Shown: in pieces, positions 1 to 8,450 of the stretch
Layout of the letters: each line of letters opens with the position of its first letter
How positions within the stretch are numbered: the stretch's first letter is position 1
From: Candidatus Epulonipiscium viviparus
GTDB taxonomy: Bacteria > Bacillota > Clostridia > Lachnospirales > Cellulosilyticaceae
NCBI RefSeq assembly: GCF_030708075.1
Contig: NZ_CP117982.1
Span: 3,030,672 to 3,094,671 of the forward strand
DNA length: 64,000 nt
Direction of reading: 5' to 3'
The notes under the pieces: generated by a model
Told to the model about the DNA's origin: nothing
What the model saw: the letters and a program-made list of their open reading frames with translations, nothing else
The model's database searches: none
Program-made: the position numbers and the translations under genes

Positions 1-179
1 CCGCGTTTTGTGCAGATAATTTTATGTTCTTCGATGAGCTCGCGGAGTAGATTCTCAAATAACAGTCTATCTTCTTTTGGAACTTTGAGTATAGTTACTA
101 AATCTTTAATTTTCATTGGAACGTACGATGGATCACCTAGCAATTTTACAATTGTCTGCTTCCTTTTTTTATTATCCAA
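1..179 (-). CDS. rnr: Ribonuclease R, N-terminal part (runs off window)
   Basis: Reading leftwards, 59 codons are open to the window edge. The translation includes PMKIKDLVTILKVPKEDR and LLRELIEEHKI, which match the winged-helix N-terminus of clostridial RNase R (family knowledge), a 3'-5' exoribonuclease of RNA turnover and ribosome quality control. There is no in-frame ATG before the upstream stop. I chose TTG at 179 because AGGTGA (complement of 184-189) lies four bases before it; the internal ATG of MKIKDL would remove part of the conserved domain. The catalytic RNB domain is outside the window. Confidence 0.8.
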   Translation of the reverse strand, partial: MDNKKRKQTIVKLLGDPSYVPMKIKDLVTILKVPKEDRLLFENLLRELIEEHKIICTKR

Positions 180-435
180 ATTATCACCTATTTCTATTTG
201 TTCAACACAAGTTTAACACATTTTCCAATTTTAGGATAGTCAATTATTATTTGTGGTTTTGTCTTGATGGTGTTATAACTACTATATGTGAAAAATTTTG
301 CTTTGCTACAGTATTGCCAATTTTTAAAAAAAATAAAAGACTTTTCTAGATTTAATTTCAAAAGTAGAATTCAGCCTAGTATCTATCAAAGGTATATGAT
401 AAAATTTTGCTAAAAAATATAAAGGAGTTTTCGAT

Positions 436-1134
436 ATGAAGAATTGTATTATAACAGGTGGTTCGAGTGGAATAGGATTTGATATGGCAACGCAATTTAT
501 AGAAAAGGGATACAGAGTTATTGTTTTGGATATAAAAGATTGTGCTAATAAGGAAGTAACTTATATTCATACAGATATTTCGGATGCGGTTAGTGTGGCA
601 AATGCATTTAAAGCGATAAAAGAACAGTTTCAAACGGCTCATATTTTAATCAATGATGCTGCGATAGCTAGCCATAAAAAAGCGCTTGTAGATTCAGATG
701 CGGCCGAATTTGATTTGATCTTAGATACTAATTTGCGAGGTGCGTACCTTTGTTGCAAAGAGTTTATTAATCTTAATAAGGGCGAAAGTTATGGTCGAAT
801 TATTAATATTTCATCTACCAGATTTCACCAAAATGAAGCTAACTGCGAATTATATGGAATGAGCAAAGGTGGGTTAATTTCTTTAACTAACAGCCTGTGT
901 ATCTCTTTGACAGGTACTCCAATTACTGTCAATGCAATTAGCCCGGGTTGGATTTGTACAGCAAATTACGATGAATTAGATTTTGACGATCACAAGATGC
1001 ATCCTTCAAATAGAGTGGGTAAACCTCGCGATATTTCTAACGTTTGCTTATTTCTTGCTGAAGAAGAGAATGATTTTATCAATGGAGCCAATATTATTGT
1101 AGATGGGGGAATGACAAAGAAGATGATTTATTGA
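436..1134 (+). CDS. Short-chain dehydrogenase/reductase (SDR)
   Basis: A 232-residue classical SDR, close to the usual 240-250. The cofactor-binding motif TGGSSGIG is at residues 7-14, NDAA at 73-76 replaces the usual NNAG, the catalytic Ser is at 126/127 in NISS, and the Tyr-Lys pair is Y140/K144 in YGMSK. SPGW follows at about 169. It should catalyse an NAD(P)-dependent oxidoreduction in the cytoplasm; the substrate cannot be read from sequence. AAAGGAG stands about eight bases before the ATG. It is monocistronic and converges with the leucine-rich-repeat gene to its right. Family is sure, substrate unknown. Confidence 0.9.
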   Translation: MKNCIITGGSSGIGFDMATQFIEKGYRVIVLDIKDCANKEVTYIHTDISDAVSVANAFKAIKEQFQTAHILINDAAIASHKKALVDSDAAEFDLILDTNLRGAYLCCKEFINLNKGESYGRIINISSTRFHQNEANCELYGMSKGGLISLTNSLCISLTGTPITVNAISPGWICTANYDELDFDDHKMHPSNRVGKPRDISNVCLFLAEEENDFINGANIIVDGGMTKKMIY

Positions 1135-1165
1135 GACGATCGAATTCCTGTTTAAAAAAAGTTTT

Positions 1166-1213
1166 GTCAGGCATCAGCGTACTTATCGATAATAAGTATA
1201 AATAATGCCCGAC
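1166..1213. terminator. Inverted repeat between convergent genes
   Basis: GTCAGGCAT (1166-1174) pairs with ATGCCCGAC (1205-1213), with a nested ACTTAT/ATAAGT stem inside. On the minus strand a T-rich run follows after about five bases, so it could end the leftward leucine-rich-repeat gene. There is no good T-run in the plus direction. Confidence 0.45.
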
Positions 1214-1219
1214 CTTGTA

Positions 1220-2158
1220 TTACCATTTTGTTTTGGTTAATAGCTTCCAGATATGCCCACTACGAATATCTTCGGCTTTTGAAGTAACATTGCGAGTTGC
1301 AATATTTTCGAGAGTGGAAGGAATGCTGATTTGTGTTAAGTTATTGCATTTAGAAAATACGTTATGACCTATAACACGTACTCCCTCTGAAATTGTGGCA
1401 GAGGTTAAATTTTTACACTTAAAAAACGTTAAATGATCAAGATGAGTGACAGTTTTTGGAATATCAATAAATATCAATCCGCTTTCAGCAAATGCCGATC
1501 TACCAATATGCTTTATATTTTTTGGTAGTGATATTGTTGTTAGAGATTTACATTTATTAAAGGCCATATTGCCAATGCTGACAACTTCATCTGAAATAGT
1601 CACAGAATTTAAGAAATTACAACCATCAAAGGCAGAATCACCGATGCTGGTTACTCCAGGTGGAATCGTTATAGATTTAACATGTTTGCATTTATAAAAA
1701 GCTTTATCGGCAATAGCGGTGACGCCATCTGGAATAACAACATGTGATTGTGGACCAGTAAATTTTAAAAGTACATTATTCTGAATTTTGAAGATATTTT
1801 TGTCGTAGTTACTAACCTGTGGTGGACTAGATTCATTTTTTGGAATAGATTCAATAGGATCAAAAAGGTCAAATTTTGCTTGAACAAAAGCTCTAACCAC
1901 TGTTTCGGCGAGGTCTACTCTCCAAGTTATGGCTAATTTATCTCTAATAAGAGTAATTGATTCAATATCGATGATAGATTTAACCATATCGATAACAAGA
2001 GTCGCGATATCTCGCTCAATTGCTCGCAATATTATTTCACGATCTTCGTTGTGCAAAGCTTCTTGTACTAATTTTGATAATTGTTCTGGATCTCTAAAAG
2101 TTATTTCTCCGTGTTCAAGATAGATTTTACGTAAAGTTTCAAGTGTTTCACGAGTCAT
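1220..2158 (-). CDS. BspA-like leucine-rich-repeat protein (paralogue 1)
   Basis: 312 residues with no signal peptide or membrane segment. Residues 1-100 form a predicted helical domain shared with the next two genes (TWR.DLAE..V.AFVQAKF is the clearest block). From about residue 135 there are six or so 23-residue BspA/LRR_5 repeats of the type IP.GVTSIG..AF..C..L. The C-terminus (IPSTLENI...IRSGHIWKLLT) is also shared. Known LRR_5 proteins often bind host or matrix ligands, but the lack of an export signal makes a cytoplasmic role or non-classical export possible. AAAGGAG precedes the ATG. Function unknown. Confidence 0.85.
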   Translation of the reverse strand: MTRETLETLRKIYLEHGEITFRDPEQLSKLVQEALHNEDREIILRAIERDIATLVIDMVKSIIDIESITLIRDKLAITWRVDLAETVVRAFVQAKFDLFDPIESIPKNESSPPQVSNYDKNIFKIQNNVLLKFTGPQSHVVIPDGVTAIADKAFYKCKHVKSITIPPGVTSIGDSAFDGCNFLNSVTISDEVVSIGNMAFNKCKSLTTISLPKNIKHIGRSAFAESGLIFIDIPKTVTHLDHLTFFKCKNLTSATISEGVRVIGHNVFSKCNNLTQISIPSTLENIATRNVTSKAEDIRSGHIWKLLTKTKW

Positions 2159-2238
2159 AATAAAGCTCCTTTCTGGTAATATATTGAGATTAGCACTTAC
2201 AATAGTAGTATATGCTAATAAAAATATTTTAGATCATT

Positions 2239-3174
2239 CTATTCTGTTAATAACTCCCATATTCTGCCGCTTCTTATAACTCCAGATTTAGCTAAGACAA
2301 CTTTGTTGGCGACAGTTTTTAGTGTAGATGGAATTGTAATGCTAGTTAAATTATAGCAATTAGCAAAAGCGGCCGTGCCAATCGATGTGACTCCTTCTGG
2401 AATTACGATATTTTCTAGGCTACTGCACCAGGCAAAAGCCAAATCGCCAATTGTTGAAACAGTTGTTGGGATAGTTATAGAAGATAAAGAAGTACATCTT
2501 TCAAATGTTTTCTCACCAATACTGATAACGCCTTCGGGCAGTTTTATAGACGTTAGTGACTCACACCAGGCAAAAGCCAACTGACCAATGGTTGTGACTC
2601 CGTCTGGAATTGTTATAGATTGCAAGTTATGACAGGAAACAAATGCCCAGTCACCAATGGTTGTGACACCCTTTGGAATGATCAATGATTTTATGCCGCA
2701 ATCAGCAAATGTCCAGTTACCGATGCTGGTTAAAGAAAGTGGCATAGTAATAGATTCGAGATTTTTACACCAAGCAAAAGCACTATCACTAATAGAAATA
2801 GTACCGTGTGGAATATCCACATGTGTTTGTTGTCCTGTAAATTTTAATAAAACATTTCCTTCAATGGTGAAAGAATCTTGATCATAACTATCAAGAAATT
2901 TGGCTTGTACAAATAGGCTGACAATTCTTTCAGCTAATTCTAATCTCCACGTTATTGCCAACGATTTTACAATTGCATTAATGGCGGCAGTATCATATGG
3001 AGAAGATACCTGATCGGAAACTCGTGTAGTAACTTTCAATCGAACAGCTTGCAATATAATATCACGATCCTCATTATGCAGTGAATCATGTACTATTTTA
3101 TTGACTACCTCTAAATTTGTATATTCGCTTTGATTATAAATATGATGTAATACGCTTAATGTTTCGTTTGCCAT
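2239..3174 (-). CDS. BspA-like leucine-rich-repeat protein (paralogue 2)
   Basis: 311 residues with the same architecture as its neighbours: a helical N-terminal domain to about residue 98, then a run of LRR_5 repeats (ITIPDGVTTIGQLAFAWC is typical) and the conserved C-terminal IPSTLKTV...RSGRIWELL. Here the repeats begin directly after the helical domain, without the proline-rich linker of paralogues 1 and 3. GGGAG lies before the ATG. Eighty bases separate it from paralogue 1 and 39 from paralogue 3, so the three genes probably form one leftward transcript produced by tandem duplication. Confidence 0.85.
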   Translation of the reverse strand: MANETLSVLHHIYNQSEYTNLEVVNKIVHDSLHNEDRDIILQAVRLKVTTRVSDQVSSPYDTAAINAIVKSLAITWRLELAERIVSLFVQAKFLDSYDQDSFTIEGNVLLKFTGQQTHVDIPHGTISISDSAFAWCKNLESITMPLSLTSIGNWTFADCGIKSLIIPKGVTTIGDWAFVSCHNLQSITIPDGVTTIGQLAFAWCESLTSIKLPEGVISIGEKTFERCTSLSSITIPTTVSTIGDLAFAWCSSLENIVIPEGVTSIGTAAFANCYNLTSITIPSTLKTVANKVVLAKSGVIRSGRIWELLTE

Positions 3175-3213
3175 ATAAATCTTCTCCCTTCATCTGAGAA
3201 ACTAATTATAGTT

Positions 3214-4140
3214 TTAAAGATTTTGAGTTAATAAGTTCCAAATGTCACCTTCTGTAATAACACCTGATTTTACATTAACTTCGGATTCTCCGATTGTTTT
3301 TAATGTAGATGGAACAAAAATATTTTTTAGTTTATCACACCAAGTGAATACACCTTGATTTATGTGCGTAACACCTTCGTGTATGGTAACAGAAGTTAAA
3401 TTTATACATTCCATAAATGTAGACTTACCAATGCTTTTACCATTTTTTTCAATTATGACAGATTTTAAGCCACTACACCAAGCAAAAGCGCAGTCATCTA
3501 TGAGTGTGACACCTTCTGGAATTATAATTTCTGTTAAAGAACTGCATTCAGCAAATGCAAATTTGCCTATACTAACTACTCCCACAGGAATAGTCACTGA
3601 TGTAAGGTTATGACAGTTAAAGAAAGCTTTTTCGGCAATAGCCGTAACACCTTTTGGAATGGTTGCTCTAGTTTGTTTATTGGAAAATTTTATCAAAACT
3701 TGATTTTCTATTGTAAATATTCGCTTATCATATATTATTTCGTTTAATTGAGGCGCAGGGACTTTTTCGTCAGGTATAAGAGGCGGCAGACTAGGTTTTT
3801 TTTCAGATACAACTAAAGGTTTTTGAGCGTTGAGTTCTGTTGTAGAACCAAATTTTGCTTGCACAAATATATTTACAATTTGATCTGCTAATTCTTCTCG
3901 CCAGGTGAGAGATAATTTTTGGCTAATAGTTTTGATTGCATCAGTATCTGTGGAAGATTTTACATTGCTCGCAACAAGAGTGGCGACGTTCATATCTATA
4001 GCTTGTAAAACTATCGGGAGGTAGATATTATCTGGGTTAAGTAATTTTTCGGTAGAGATAGTTAATTGAGCTTTATTGCTGAATGCCCCACTATCTCTAG
4101 TATAAATTGTACGTAACGTATTTACGGCTTCTGTAATCAT
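3214..4140 (-). CDS. BspA-like leucine-rich-repeat protein (paralogue 3)
   Basis: 308 residues; first gene of the leucine-rich-repeat trio in transcription order. It has the helical N-terminal domain (TWREELADQIVNIFVQAKF), a proline-rich linker at about 110-135, LRR_5 repeats (VTIPVGVVSIGKFAFAEC is typical) and the shared C-terminal IPSTLKTI...GDIWNLLT. AAAGGAG is well placed before the ATG. No export signal is visible. A perfect inverted repeat (4175-4193) sits just upstream and may regulate the trio. Confidence 0.85.
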   Translation of the reverse strand: MITEAVNTLRTIYTRDSGAFSNKAQLTISTEKLLNPDNIYLPIVLQAIDMNVATLVASNVKSSTDTDAIKTISQKLSLTWREELADQIVNIFVQAKFGSTTELNAQKPLVVSEKKPSLPPLIPDEKVPAPQLNEIIYDKRIFTIENQVLIKFSNKQTRATIPKGVTAIAEKAFFNCHNLTSVTIPVGVVSIGKFAFAECSSLTEIIIPEGVTLIDDCAFAWCSGLKSVIIEKNGKSIGKSTFMECINLTSVTIHEGVTHINQGVFTWCDKLKNIFVPSTLKTIGESEVNVKSGVITEGDIWNLLTQNL

Positions 4141-4174
4141 TTTAAATCTCCTTTCTTAATGCTTGTATCATATT

Positions 4175-4193
4175 ACTACTATATTATAGTAGT
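4175..4193. promoter_or_regulatory. Palindrome upstream of the leucine-rich-repeat genes
   Basis: ACTACTA-TATTA-TAGTAGT is a perfect 7-bp inverted repeat in the divergent intergenic region. It could be an operator for the leftward leucine-rich-repeat genes or part of their promoter. No T-run follows it, so a terminator is unlikely. Confidence 0.4.
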
Positions 4194-4214
4194 TTTAAAG
4201 TAAAATGTAAAGAT

Positions 4215-4244
4215 TTGGAAAAATGATTTTTTTTGTGATATAAT
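4215..4244 (+). promoter_or_regulatory. Promoter of the ECF S-component gene
   Basis: TTGGAA (4215-4220), 18-base spacer, then TATAAT (4239-4244) preceded by TGA, giving an extended -10 of the vegetative sigma type. Confidence 0.6.
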
Positions 4245-4286
4245 GATAAAAGCTTATAATTAAAGAGGAAAAGAGGAGATGTAGAA

Positions 4287-4838
4287 GTGAAAAATAATAT
4301 TAAAAATTTAGTAATAAGTGCAATGTTACTGGCGCTTGGATTTGTGTTACCGTTTTTAACGGGACAGATTCAAGAAATAGGAAGTATGTTATTGCCGTTA
4401 CATATTCCGGTATTGATATGTGGATTTGTATGTGGACCAATTTATGCCGCGGTGGTAGGAGCAATATTGCCAGTAATGCGTTCAATTATATTTGCGATGC
4501 CTCCAATATATCCTGTGGCTGTCTCGATGGCTTTTGAAATGTGTGTATATGGATTGATAGCAGGTTATGTGTATCAAATTTTGCCTAAGAAGACTATAAA
4601 CATTTACATTTCACTTATTATTTCTATGATAGTAGGAAGACTAGTTTATGGTGCCGTAATGGTTATAATTTCTGGATTATCAAGTACTCCATATAGCTTT
4701 AATATATTTATAACTTCGGTATTTTTTAGTGGGATTCCAGGAATTATATTGCAAATTGTGGCAATTCCGCCGTTAATAATGATTTTAGAGAAAGTAGGGT
4801 TTATCAATGCAAACAAACGAACAGTTACAGAACATTAA
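4287..4838 (+). CDS. ECF transporter S component (substrate-binding membrane protein)
   Basis: 183 residues, almost all in five or six membrane helices, with the ECF S-component pattern: ALGFVLPFLTGQIQEIG near the N-terminus, then MLLPLHIPVLICGFVCGP, then AMPPIYPVAVSMAFE. Such proteins bind a vitamin or other micronutrient with high affinity and dock on a shared EcfA-EcfA'-EcfT energising module, which is not in the window. The GTG start follows AGGAG by eight bases. The next gene overlaps its end by 32 bases and resembles a nucleoside kinase, which hints that the imported compound is phosphorylated for trapping; that is inference. Confidence 0.85.
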   Translation: MKNNIKNLVISAMLLALGFVLPFLTGQIQEIGSMLLPLHIPVLICGFVCGPIYAAVVGAILPVMRSIIFAMPPIYPVAVSMAFEMCVYGLIAGYVYQILPKKTINIYISLIISMIVGRLVYGAVMVIISGLSSTPYSFNIFITSVFFSGIPGIILQIVAIPPLIMILEKVGFINANKRTVTEH

Positions 4839-5378
4839 AAAAGAAATAGATTTTTTGTTGCAGACAAAATCAAAAATAATAATAGCAATCGATGGAAATT
4901 GTGGAGCTGGAAAAACCAGTCTAGCAAATGCTTTGAGAGAAGCGTATCATTGCGATATAATTAGAATGGACGATTTCTTTCTGCAATCATATCAGCGAAC
5001 ACCACAAAGACTGGAAGAACCGGGTGGAAATATTGATTATGAACGATTTATAAAAGAAGTTGTTACGTTGCTGAGAGCTGGAGCTAGTTCGATTACGTAT
5101 AAACCATTTAGCTGTGAGACGATGTCATTGTTAGAACCGGTTGTGGCAGCAGTAGGAGAAATATTAATTATAGAGGGAACTTATAGCTTGCATGATTTAT
5201 ATGACGATATATATGACTTAAAAATATTTTTAGAAATTGATAGTAATACCAGATGTTGCGTATAATAAATAGAAATGGGCCTCTTGATGCACAAACATTT
5301 AAAAATAAATGGATACCGTTTGAAAAAAAATATTTTGATGCTATGAAAATTAAGACAAAAGCCAATATTTACAGTTAA
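4807..5378 (+). pseudogene. Uridine-kinase-like P-loop kinase, frameshifted
   Basis: The first open segment (4807-5265) carries Walker A GNCGAGKTS at residues 30-38, the Asp pair RMDDFF at 54-58 and LIIEGTYSLH before it stops after IDSNTR. The family continues with R-I-x-x-R-N-G. That continuation is present one frame over: LRIINRNGPLDAQTFKNKW, then IPFEKKYFDA, running to a stop at 5378. The frame change fits one missing base at about 5245-5250. The gene is therefore either a fresh pseudogene or carries a consensus error. The intact product would phosphorylate a small substrate, perhaps the one imported by the overlapping ECF S component. Confidence 0.8.
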
Positions 5379-5393
5379 TTAAAAGCAGCAATA

Positions 5394-5421
5394 TTGCCGA
5401 TTTATATCATATAAGTATAAA
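5394..5421 (+). promoter_or_regulatory. Putative promoter of the YitT gene
   Basis: TTGCCG (5394-5399), 16-base spacer, TATAAA (5416-5421), just upstream of the ribosome binding site of the next gene. Confidence 0.45.
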
Positions 5422-5438
5422 TTTTTATGGAGGATGCT

Positions 5439-6362
5439 ATGAAAATTGCAGAATATAAACAAACAGTAAGAGATATGAATTTTGAAAAGGCAATAATAGC
5501 TATAAAAAAATGCGAATATAAAGATACGATTTTCTTTTTGATTTTGGGTACAATGCTAATGGCACTAGCGGTCAATGGGGTGCTTGCTCCAAATTATCTA
5601 ATTAATGGCGGAATAAGTGGCATCTCCTTGATGTTACACTTTGCTTTTGGATGGAATTTAAGTATGCTAACGATTGTGTTAAACGTGCCTATTTTTCTTA
5701 TTGCTCTAAAATTTTTGCCAAAGAAGTTTTTGGGATTTAGTATATTGGGGACTATGTTGCTTGCAGGATGGATAGAGCTGACGAAGGATTTTCGTATTCC
5801 GCTTAATTCTGAGCTTACGATTGTTGTATTGGGAGGTTTGATCAACGGGTTAGGAATGGGTATGATATTTCGTACAGGGGGATCAACAGGAGGAACAGAT
5901 ATCATTGCCAAAATATTCAATAAGCTGTTTTCCTTCAGTATGGGTAGTGTTTCATTCATGATTAATATGATAATTATGGCAGCTGCAGCATACTTTTTTA
6001 GTATAGATCTTGCAGTTGTGACAGCAATTAGTATGTTTGTCGCATCACAAGCAACAAATCTAATTGTAGATGGTTTAAATTCGAGACGTACAGGAACAAT
6101 AATCGTATCTCCAGAGTATGCAGAAGAAATTTGTTTAGCAATTACGCACGAACTTCATAGAGGTGCGACGATGGTTGATGCAACTGGTGGATATACGCAT
6201 AATAAAAAGGTTATTATATACACTATGATAAATATGAGAGAAGTGGCAAAGCTAAAACAAATAGTTTCGTCTCATGATAAGCATGCTTTTATGACTATTG
6301 TAGAGACTGCTCAAGTAATAGGTAATGGTAAAGGATTTTTATCACAAATAAATAATAAATAA
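5439..6362 (+). CDS. YitT family membrane protein (DUF161 + DUF2179)
   Basis: 307 residues from ATG 5439. This start is preferred to the ATG at 5427 because GGAGG (5429-5433) lies five bases before it. Five or six membrane helices occupy about residues 25-200 and include the family motif FRTGGSTGGTDIIAKI. A soluble DUF2179 domain follows from about 215 (GATMVDATGGYTHNKK). The family is widespread in Firmicutes; its transported substrate is not established. It probably has its own promoter downstream of the kinase remnant. Confidence 0.9.
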   Translation: MKIAEYKQTVRDMNFEKAIIAIKKCEYKDTIFFLILGTMLMALAVNGVLAPNYLINGGISGISLMLHFAFGWNLSMLTIVLNVPIFLIALKFLPKKFLGFSILGTMLLAGWIELTKDFRIPLNSELTIVVLGGLINGLGMGMIFRTGGSTGGTDIIAKIFNKLFSFSMGSVSFMINMIIMAAAAYFFSIDLAVVTAISMFVASQATNLIVDGLNSRRTGTIIVSPEYAEEICLAITHELHRGATMVDATGGYTHNKKVIIYTMINMREVAKLKQIVSSHDKHAFMTIVETAQVIGNGKGFLSQINNK

Positions 6363-6372
6363 TTGCCAATGT

Positions 6373-6404
6373 AAATTGCCCATGTATATTCATGGGCAAT
6401 TTTT
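6373..6404 (+). terminator. Rho-independent terminator of the YitT gene
   Basis: AAATTGCCCATG / CATGGGCAATTT, perfect 12-bp stem with a six-base loop (6385-6390), ending in a T-run. It may also serve the convergent YARHG gene. Confidence 0.85.
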
Positions 6405-6436
6405 AATGTTTCAATAATAAGAGTAAAAATATCAAG

Positions 6437-7246
6437 TTATTTATATCTATTTTTAGTAATTGTTACATATGATGTGGTAGGATTATGATTTTGTAATGAA
6501 TCGAAGGAAAAGTAGTAATTTACATGTGTGCCATCTTCAAAATCAGCATATATAAAATGATTATCTGTTTGATATTCAGTTAAATGTCTTTCTTTAGCTG
6601 TTTTTAGATCGACATCATAGTTAATAACAGTAGCATTAAAGTCAATAACGCTAACAAAATCTCCATCATAATCCAATTGAACTACTAATTCAGTTTTGAT
6701 ATTATCTACTAAGGTTAGTTTAAAATCCTCTTGTTTAATTAATTCGAATTTATATTTAGCCAAAAAATTTAACATTTTGTCGAGACTATCAAATGATGTA
6801 TCCATAAAAGTAACGACATCAAAGCCAATGATCTTGTTTGTAAACTCTGTATCTATAACTTTATAAACAGGCTTAGACGGAGTAATTGGTTGAGCACCAG
6901 ATTGTTCGTAGCTAGCTAATAACTGAATATTCTTTTTTTCGATGTCACTTAATAAATTGGTATCTAATTTTATACCTTGTGGTAGCGGTTGATACCAAGC
7001 TTTACCTCTAAAATAAATATCCATATCATCCACATAAAATAGACTACCATGTTTGGCATATATTTCATTGCGTGCAATTCGCGCTTCTGCCGATGTAAGA
7101 TGATCAATATCTGCTGTTTCTAGATAAAGAGCACTACTGATAGGAAGCATGTAATTATAATTACTTTCAGCATAATATACTAGGGCTTGAGATTGAGTAA
7201 CTCCAATAATAGCAGTAAGAAGGCCAGCAATAATCGATTTTTTCAT
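6437..7246 (-). CDS. Secreted YARHG-domain protein
   Basis: 269 residues from ATG 7246, chosen because GGAGG stands five bases before it (the ATG at 7258 has none). An N-terminal signal peptide (MKKSIIAGLLTAIIGV, Ala-rich cleavage region near residue 22) is followed by a YARHG domain: SAEARIARNEIYAKHGSLF, then a DMDIYFRGKAWYQP block, at about 50-90. The remaining 170 residues are a beta-rich region I do not recognise. YARHG proteins are extracellular and common in Clostridia; their role is not established. Confidence 0.85.
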   Translation of the reverse strand: MKKSIIAGLLTAIIGVTQSQALVYYAESNYNYMLPISSALYLETADIDHLTSAEARIARNEIYAKHGSLFYVDDMDIYFRGKAWYQPLPQGIKLDTNLLSDIEKKNIQLLASYEQSGAQPITPSKPVYKVIDTEFTNKIIGFDVVTFMDTSFDSLDKMLNFLAKYKFELIKQEDFKLTLVDNIKTELVVQLDYDGDFVSVIDFNATVINYDVDLKTAKERHLTEYQTDNHFIYADFEDGTHVNYYFSFDSLQNHNPTTSYVTITKNRYK

Positions 7247-7328
7247 AAAGTCCTCCATATTTAAAATAGATTTATAATATTATATCGGTTATACTAGTCC
7301 AATAGACGTAATTTTTATAATAAAAATC

Positions 7329-7360
7329 AAAAGGACTAACCGTGTGAAAGTAGTCCCTTT
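7329..7360 (-). terminator. Terminator of the lamin-tail-domain gene
   Basis: AAAGGACTA (7330-7338) pairs with TAGTCCCTTT (7351-7360) with one bulge; on the minus strand a T-rich stretch follows. Confidence 0.6.
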
Positions 7361-7367
7361 GTAAAAA

Positions 7368-8287
7368 TTAGAAAGTAGCAATTAATTTTTCGTTAAAATC
7401 TAATAATTGAATAGAGTTATTGGATGCAGTCCAAACAGCTCGGCTGTGAGCCCAATAATAGTCTACATCAAAATTTCTAGCACATTCTCCAATTTTAACT
7501 GTAGCACCAGGCATTAAGTTAATTGCTTTGAATATGTAAGATTCTCCATTTGATGAAAGTTGCCAATCTTTAAGATTAATTTCTGTATCACTAGTATTCT
7601 TAATTTCTACGTATTCACCATATTCTACGTTTTTATCAACAGCAATGATAGATACAGTGGTTGTGATCTCCTCAGCAATATCCTCAGCGATATCTTCAGC
7701 GATATCTTCACGATATCTTCAGCGATATCTTCAGCGATATCTTCAGCAATATCTTCAACGATATCTTCAGCAATATCCTCAGCGATCTCTTCAGCAATAT
7801 CTTCAACGATATCTTCTGCAATATCCTCAGCGATCTCTTCGATATCTTCAGCAATATCTTCAACGATATCTTCAGCAATATCTTCAACGATATCTTCTGC
7901 AATATCCTCAACGATATCTTCTGCAATATCCTCAGCGATCTCTTCAGCAATATCTTCAACGATATCTTCAGCAATATCCTCAGCGATCTCTTCAGCGATA
8001 TCCTCAGCGATATCTTCAGCGATATCCTCAGCGATATCTTCAGCGATATCCTCAGCGATATCCTCAGCGATTTCGGCAGCTATCTCCTCAGCAACTTCTT
8101 CAGCAATATCCTCAGCGATTTCCTCAATGATTTCGGCAGCTATTTCCTCAGCAACTTCTTCAGCAAAAGGACTTTCTTCTAAAATTTCTGGAGCATCGGC
8201 AGGCGGTGTAGTGACCGGTGAGATTGCCGGTGTAGGGGTTGAATCTTTCTTTTTGTTAAAACAACTAAAAAATATTTTCCAATTCAT
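7368..8287 (-). CDS. Acidic-repeat protein with C-terminal lamin-tail domain, frameshifted
   Basis: Starting at 8287 (AAAGGAGG upstream), the protein opens MNWKIFFSCFNKKKD, has a Pro/Thr linker, then about 130 residues of a four-residue acidic repeat (IAED, IAEE, IVED) made by a 12-bp DNA repeat. The frame is lost near 7710, where TTCACGAT replaces the repeated TTCAGCGAT (one G missing). One frame over, coding continues to a TAA at 7368 and gives a clear lamin-tail (LTD) fold: VEYGEYVEIKNTSDTEINLK, then DWQL, LMPGATVKIG, YYWAHSRAVW and LLDFNEKLIATF. LTD modules are usually on secreted or surface proteins; no classical signal peptide is seen. Slippage in the repeat or a consensus error could explain the shift. 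Confidence 0.75.
7672..8165. repeat. 12-bp tandem repeat (EDIA-coding)
   Basis: About forty copies of a 12-bp unit, consensus GATATCTTCAGC on the plus strand, with AAC/TGC/CTC variants. The minus strand encodes Ile-Ala-Glu-Asp. Copies degrade toward 8165. The plus strand also stays open (Ile-Ser-Ser-Ala repeats), a by-product of the repeat. Confidence 0.9.
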
Positions 8288-8450
8288 ACAAATAATTCCT
8301 CCTTTACCTTAATAGTATTATCTATGCAAAATAAGGACAAAATATTCTAAAAATGTGAATTAAATATAAAAGATTTGAAGCTTGAAAACGAATAAAAAGT
8401 GTATGCTTAGTAAAATATATAAAGATAAAATAATAGCAAAGGAGAATACT

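Noticed and set aside
4141-4286. Riboswitch upstream of the ECF S-component gene
   Set aside because: ECF genes often have one, but no TPP, cobalamin, folate or other aptamer core was recognised; only a promoter is visible.
7560-8312. 250-codon plus-strand ORF of Ile-Ser-Ser-Ala repeats
   Set aside because: It is the mirror reading of the 12-bp repeat; the minus strand has the start signals and the LTD domain.
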